Assembly (NCBI RefSeq): GCF_003863965.1
Contig: NZ_RRCN01000001.1
Location: forward strand, 855,042 to 919,041
From: Paenibacillus oralis
GTDB lineage: Bacteria > Bacillota > Bacilli > Paenibacillales > Paenibacillaceae
DNA length: 64,000 nt
Direction of reading: 5' to 3'
Position 1 is the stretch's first letter; each line of letters opens with the position of its first letter. This document shows positions 59,360-64,000 of the stretch, in pieces. The notes beneath the pieces were generated by a model. That model was not told the origin of the DNA, did not search any database, and saw only the letters and a list, made by a program, of their open reading frames with translations. The position numbers and the translations under genes are program-made.

Positions 59360-62296
59360 TCAGTAAGCATTAACCTCAAACGTAATGATTTTATCAAAGA
59401 ACACATAGTCCTTGCGGTTTACAAACGGACCTTTATTATTGTCGTGCTTATCAATAGCAAACATAGCGCTTCCCGATCCGTTGGCGCGTTCCTCGTACCA
59501 GTTAATGAAGGCATTTACTTCTGTCATGGACAAGTCGTATTCTTTTTCAATGCCGTTTATGAGGATCAGCCGAAGCAATGCCCGCTCACCTTCTTGACCA
59601 GGATCGGGGGGATTTACCACATCGCCTTGCGGCGTAGCGGAGACTTCATTTGAACTTCCGCTTTCACCGGCAGCGGTAATAGCTGTGACAATATAATAAT
59701 AAGTAGTCCCGTTAATAACATTGTTGTCCGTGTAAGTACTGTAAGTGGCGCTCGTAACCGTGTTAATCACATCGTATGGACCGCCGGAAACCGTGGACCG
59801 CTTCACGTTAAAGCCCGTGACGTCTTTACTGGCTCCGCTCCAAGTTAAATTAACCTTCTTGTTCCCTGCGGTTGCGGTTAAATTCAACGGCTCTTCCGGA
59901 GATGGAATCTCCCCGCCTTTGCCGAAGACATTCCATTCGTATACTCTTGCACTGCTTCCCGTGTACTTTAAGGCGACGGTGGAAACACCTTTTACCGGGG
60001 TCGGAAGCGTCTGAATCTCGTCATTGTTTAACAATGCATATCTTTGCAGCAGATTGTTATTCGCATCAAAAAATTCAACGGCTAACGTGCCGGTGTTTTT
60101 TACTATGACCGCTGAAATCTCCATAGGGGAGGCAAAGGTGTACCAGATAAAATTGCCGCCACTGATGTCAGTATAAGTGGTTATGTTATTATCCGTCATT
60201 TCCCGCGAAGTACTAGTCGGGTTGGATATCGATTGGCCCACCTGCAGGTTAAGCCAGTCGAGCAAGCCCCCCGTGTAGCTTGTCGCATCCGGCTTGATGC
60301 TTTTTTCCGGTGAGTTGGCGCTTTCTCCCGCCCGATTTACTGCGGAAACCACATAATAATATGTCGTTCCGTTGGTTACGGTTGTATCCGCAAATGAAGT
60401 TCCCTTGACATTGGTAAGCAGAATATAGGTTCCGCCAGGGGAAATGGCGCGTTTCACGTTGTACGATTCCGCTCCCGTTGCCCCCCACTCCAATTTCACA
60501 ATCTTATCACCGCTTTGAATCCAATTAATCGTCGTAGGCAATGGCGCTGCGGATGGAGCAGTAAAGACATTCCATTCGTAAATGGTCGCACTGGACCCCG
60601 CCGTGTATTTTAAGGCGACGGTGGAAACCCCCTGCACCGGAGCCGGTAGCGCCTGAACTCCATCATTGCTTAATAATTCATACTTTTGCAGCAAGATGTT
60701 ATTCGCGTCATAAAATTCAATAGCTACGGTGCCTGTGTATTTTGCCGCGACCGTTGAGATATCCACCGGGGAGGAAAAGGTGTACCAGACAAAATTACCA
60801 CCACTGATGCTGGTATAAGTGCCTGTGTTATTATCCGTCATTGCTCTCGAAGTACTCGTCGGATTGAATATGGATTGACCCACTTGCAGGGTAAGCCAGT
60901 CGAGCAATCCTCCCGTGTATTTGGTAGCATCCGGCTTTATGCCTTTTTCCGGCGAGTTGGCGCTTTCTCCCGCCCGGTTTACTGCGGAAACCACATAATA
61001 ATATGTCGTACCATTGCTTACGCTTGTGTCCGTATATGATGTTTCCTTGACATTATTGGTAAGCAGAATATAGGGTCCGCCAGGGGAGGTTGCGCGTTTC
61101 ACGTTGTACGACTCCGCTCCCGTTGCCGCCCACTCCAATTTCACGGTCTTATCGCCGCTTTGAATCCAGCTAATCGTTGTGGGCAATGGCGCTGCGGATG
61201 GGGTAGTAAAGACATTCCATTCATAAATGGTCGCACTGGCTCCCGCCGTGTACTTTAAGGCCACGGTGGAAACCCCCTTTACCGTAGTCGGCAGCGCTTG
61301 AATTCCGTCATTGTTTAATAAATCATATTTTTGCAGCAAGTTGTTATTTGCGTCATAAAATTCAACGGCTATGGTGCCTGTGTATTTTGCAGCGACCGAT
61401 GAGATATCCACTGGAGAAGAGAAGGTGTACCAGACAAAATTACCACCGCTGAGGCTAGTATAAGTGCCTATGTTATTATCCGTCATTACTCTCGAGGTAC
61501 TCGTCGGATTGAATATGGATTGACCCACTTGCAGGGTAAGCCAGTCGAGCAATCCTCCCGTGTACCTGGTGGCATCCGGCTTTATGCTTTTTTCCGGGGA
61601 GTTGACGCTTTCTCCCGCCTTATTCACCGCGGAAACCACATAATAATATGTCGTTCCATTGGTTACGGTTGAGTCGGTATATGATGTTTCCTTCACATTT
61701 TTAAGCAGAATAAAGGGTCCGCCAGGGGAGGTTGCGCGTTTCACGTTGTACGATTCCGCCCCCGTTGCCGCCCACTCCAATTTCACGGTCTTATCGCCGC
61801 TTTGTATCCAGCTAATCGTTGTAGGCAATGGCGCTACGGGTGGGGTAGTAAAGACATTCCATTCGTAAATAGTCGCACTGGCCCCCGCCGTGTACTTTAA
61901 AGCCACGGTGGAAACTCCCTTTACCGTAGCCGGCAGCGTCTGAATTCCGTCATTGTTTAATAAGTCATATCTTTGCAGCAAGTTGTTATTTGCGTCATAA
62001 AATTCAGCGGCTACGGTCCCTGTGTATTTTGCAACGACCGCCGAAATCTCCACTGGAGAATTGAAAGTGTACCAGATAAAATTACCGCCACTGATGCTGG
62101 AATAAGTAGCTATATTACCGTCCGTTATTTGTTTGACCGCTGTCGATGATTGTCCCACTGCGGCGCCAACTTGCACCGGCTCACCATCCAGCAGCCCGCC
62201 TGTATATTGCGATGCTGCGCTTACACCTGTAGGACCGACAATGACCACACTCAAAAAAATTGCTAGAACTAGTAAAAAATGCCCAATTCGTTTCAA
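59360..62296 (-). CDS. Secreted protein with four near-identical beta/Fn3 repeats and a shared C-terminal domain
   Basis: A 978-residue exported protein with a TTG start after AAGGAGG and a signal peptide (IGHFLLVLAIFLSVVIV). Four repeats of about 215 residues each start YTGGLLDWLTLQVGQ. Each combines a discoidin-like beta module (GGNFVWYTFSSPVDIS; ATIYEWNVF) with a fibronectin type III module (GDKTVKLEWAATGAESYNVK; GTTYYYVVSAVN). A fifth Fn3 module and a C-terminal domain of about 70 residues (EKEYDLSMTEVNAFINWYEE; AIDKHDNN; RKDYVFFDK) follow. No catalytic motif is seen; a surface or carbohydrate-binding role is likely. The DNA of the repeats is nearly identical, so duplication or gene conversion is recent. 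Confidence 0.88.
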   Translation of the reverse strand: MKRIGHFLLVLAIFLSVVIVGPTGVSAASQYTGGLLDGEPVQVGAAVGQSSTAVKQITDGNIATYSSISGGNFIWYTFNSPVEISAVVAKYTGTVAAEFYDANNNLLQRYDLLNNDGIQTLPATVKGVSTVALKYTAGASATIYEWNVFTTPPVAPLPTTISWIQSGDKTVKLEWAATGAESYNVKRATSPGGPFILLKNVKETSYTDSTVTNGTTYYYVVSAVNKAGESVNSPEKSIKPDATRYTGGLLDWLTLQVGQSIFNPTSTSRVMTDNNIGTYTSLSGGNFVWYTFSSPVDISSVAAKYTGTIAVEFYDANNNLLQKYDLLNNDGIQALPTTVKGVSTVALKYTAGASATIYEWNVFTTPSAAPLPTTISWIQSGDKTVKLEWAATGAESYNVKRATSPGGPYILLTNNVKETSYTDTSVSNGTTYYYVVSAVNRAGESANSPEKGIKPDATKYTGGLLDWLTLQVGQSIFNPTSTSRAMTDNNTGTYTSISGGNFVWYTFSSPVDISTVAAKYTGTVAIEFYDANNILLQKYELLSNDGVQALPAPVQGVSTVALKYTAGSSATIYEWNVFTAPSAAPLPTTINWIQSGDKIVKLEWGATGAESYNVKRAISPGGTYILLTNVKGTSFADTTVTNGTTYYYVVSAVNRAGESANSPEKSIKPDATSYTGGLLDWLNLQVGQSISNPTSTSREMTDNNITTYTDISGGNFIWYTFASPMEISAVIVKNTGTLAVEFFDANNNLLQRYALLNNDEIQTLPTPVKGVSTVALKYTGSSARVYEWNVFGKGGEIPSPEEPLNLTATAGNKKVNLTWSGASKDVTGFNVKRSTVSGGPYDVINTVTSATYSTYTDNNVINGTTYYYIVTAITAAGESGSSNEVSATPQGDVVNPPDPGQEGERALLRLILINGIEKEYDLSMTEVNAFINWYEERANGSGSAMFAIDKHDNNKGPFVNRKDYVFFDKIITFEVNAY

Positions 62297-62497
62297 TTTT
62301 TACCCTCCTTTAGTAATTTATTGGTTCTTTTATACTAGTAAAATAGCATTTTTAAATATGGGTGTCTATACTAAAATTTCCATTAATATAAAAACAACCT
62401 ACGATTAACCACTTTTGGCTCGGGTCTCTGCGGCATCAAGGAAACTAACATCATAAATTGTGTAATAAGTTTCTTCATTCTTGAAAGATACAGAAAT

Positions 62498-62528
62498 CAA
62501 AAAGGAGCCGCTTCAGCGACTCCTTTTA
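62498..62528 (-). terminator. Intrinsic terminator after the Kelch gene
   Basis: On the minus strand AAAAGGAGTCGC and GCGGCTCCTTTTT pair around TGAA and end in T. Confidence 0.8.
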
Positions 62529-62533
62529 TAAAA

Positions 62534-63800
62534 TTATTCATTTGTAACACTGTTGTACTCATTTACTTCGAAAGTCAGTATTTTATCAAAAATAACGTAG
62601 TCTTTTCGAGCACTAAATGGTCCTCTATTGTTATCATGTTTATCAATTGCGTAAGAAGCTGTTCCCGTACCGGCTTGTTTGTTCTCGTACCAAGTTATAA
62701 AATCATTAACTTCTTGCATTGAAAGGTCAAACTCTTTTTCAAATCCTGTGTTCATTGTAATTACAAGAATGGCACGGTTTCCTGTCGTCGGTTGCTCTGG
62801 CTCCGGGTTTTCATCGTTCGCGATTTTTATCATTTCAACAGTCTTTAGAGCACCGTTAGTAGAGCCATCAGTACCGCCAATTACGTATAGATCATTTCCC
62901 ACTGACGCTGCAACGTTTTGAACTCTTGAAAATGTAAGGTTTTTAAAAGAATTCAATGAATTGTCAATAGGGTCGTATACTTCAACCGTATCCATAATAC
63001 CGTTAGGCCCATTGGAGCTCCCACCTAACAAATATATCTTTCCATTTATAATAGCTGTACCCATAGCTGTTCTTAAAGAGGTTTCTTTTTTTAGTGTCCA
63101 AGTTTCATTGGCTGGATCGTATTCATATATTGTGCCATAAGTAGAAGAGTAGTTAAATCCCCCCAAAACATATATCTTATCCCCGATACTCTGAGATGTG
63201 ATATTGGCTGAGAAAGGCATATCTTTTAAGGTTGACCAGGAGTTTTTTTCAATATCAAAACATTCAATTGTCGGAAGAGCAGTGCTTATAGTTCCACTAT
63301 CATTTCCGTTTTTTGCTCCCCCCATAACATATATTTTGTTCCCAACCGTACTTGCTGCAGCCCATGATCTGGCGGTAGGCATATTTGGGGCAGTCGTCCA
63401 TGTATCGAGTTTAGGGTCATAAATCTCAACTTTACTTGTTCGCTGTAGTTTAGTACCAACATCAAGGTATCCACCAATTACATAAATTTTATCATTATAT
63501 ACTGTAGCAGTAACACCTGCTCTTGCTGTAGGCATATTCTTTTTTTCAGTCCATTTGTCCGTTTCAGGATCATATTCGTATGTGTTATTCTTTTTAACTC
63601 CTAAGTGAGCAAAAACTAGAGTCTGATGCTCCACCGAAAACATAAATTTTCCCATCCAGAGTGGCGACAGCAGACCCCATACGAGGAGCTGGAAGATCGC
63701 TTTTCTTTACCCAATCTTCACCATTGGCAAAAATAAGTGATGAATTAAAAGCAATACCGAAAAGCAACATGAATACAAATGCAATAGATAGTTTCTTCAT
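62534..63800 (-). pseudogene. Secreted Kelch-repeat protein, frameshifted near the N-terminus
   Basis: The first frame (63800 to about 63610) gives a signal peptide (LSIAFVFMLLFGIAFNSSLIFA) and the start of a Kelch blade (LDGKIYVFGGASDSS). The second frame continues with NNTYEYDPETDKW and five further Kelch units (KIYVIGGYLDVG; KIYVMGGAKNGN; KIYVLGGFNYSS; KIYLLGGSSNGP; DLYVIGGTDGST). It ends with the same C-terminal domain as the neighbouring Fn3 protein. Removing one T from the TTTTT run at 63611-63615 (minus strand) joins them into about 421 residues. It may be a real inactivation, a phase-variable tract or a base-calling error. The region is AT-rich. Confidence 0.85.
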
Positions 63801-63917
63801 AAAAATAGCCTCCCCTTACTTTGTAATATGGAGTTGACTTTACTAAAGAAAATTAGGATTGTCTAAACAAATATGTCTATTTGTGTAAGTTTATGTCGAA
63901 CAATAAATATTTTTAGA

Positions 63918-63956
63918 ACAAAAAAAGGGCCGTCATCGACGACCCAAAAAACAGAA
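63918..63956 (-). terminator. Intrinsic terminator after the gene at the right edge
   Basis: On the minus strand GGGTCGTC and GACGGCCC pair around GAT, and TTTTTTT follows. Confidence 0.8.
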
Positions 63957-63960
63957 AACT

Positions 63961-64000
63961 TTATTCATAAGTTGCAGCAGTAACGGTACTATATTCGTTT
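63961..64000 (-). CDS. C-terminal end of a third secreted paralogue (rest outside window)
   Basis: The last 12 codons and stop read NEYSTVTAATYE. This matches the end of the Kelch protein (FEVNEYNSVTNE) and, more loosely, the Fn3 protein (FEVNAY). A terminator follows at the right distance. The likely identity is a further protein with the same C-terminal domain. Only 40 bases are visible. Confidence 0.6.
   Translation of the reverse strand, partial: NEYSTVTAATYE

Overview
The window looks like a chromosome segment of a Paenibacillus-type Firmicute. The evidence is strong AGGAGG-type ribosome binding sites with frequent TTG and GTG starts, the Bacillus-like order hpf-secA-prfB-(YitT family) and the cell-division block minJ-ctpB-(M23 hydrolase)-ftsX-ftsE, the dck/dgk pair, a VanW protein, and several secreted proteins with stalk, Fn3 and Kelch domains. 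No rRNA, tRNA or CRISPR was seen. About 46 genes are supported. Two of them are frameshifted and two run off the window edges.

Layout. 1-7.5 kb: a U32-family protein (cut by the left edge), dck and dgk, a large secreted protein paired with a stalk-domain protein, and a small membrane protein. 7.8-15.1 kb: a nitrite/sulfite reductase, uvrA and uvrB. 15.4-17.2 kb: motA-motB. 17.9-23.9 kb: a sugar phosphotransferase (PTS) locus. It has a separate IIA gene, a formylglycine-generating enzyme (FGE), a BglG/LicT-type antiterminator, a IICB permease and a cytoplasmic Cys-type sulfatase. Two antiterminator-binding RAT/terminator leaders lie on opposite strands. 24-26.5 kb: a GNAT acetyltransferase, a frameshifted nuclease-fold gene and dense repeats. 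26.5-32.8 kb: the cell-division block. 33-40 kb: VanW, an intact paralogue of the nuclease-fold gene, an MFS exporter and a chemoreceptor. 40.2-48.9 kb: a full arginine pathway, argC-J-B then argD-F-G-H. 49-58.7 kb: a PIG-L deacetylase, a lipoprotein, a YitT-family protein, prfB (programmed frameshift), secA, hpf, an exported protein, a VanZ-family protein and a cold-shock protein. 59.4-64 kb: an AT-richer cluster of secreted proteins that share one C-terminal domain.

Two themes stand out. First, the PTS, sulfatase and FGE genes form a coherent pathway: import and phosphorylation of a sulfated sugar, maturation of the sulfatase inside the cell, and cytoplasmic desulfation, all under one antiterminator. 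The sulfatase resembles N-sulfoglucosamine sulfohydrolases, so N-sulfoglucosamine is my leading guess for the substrate. Second, many intergenic regions carry a regular element of about 180-200 bp. It has four short motif sites, two direct and two mirrored, with the paired sites about 50 nt apart. I find ten such arrays in several motif families and with nearly invariant spacing, plus two MITE-like families.
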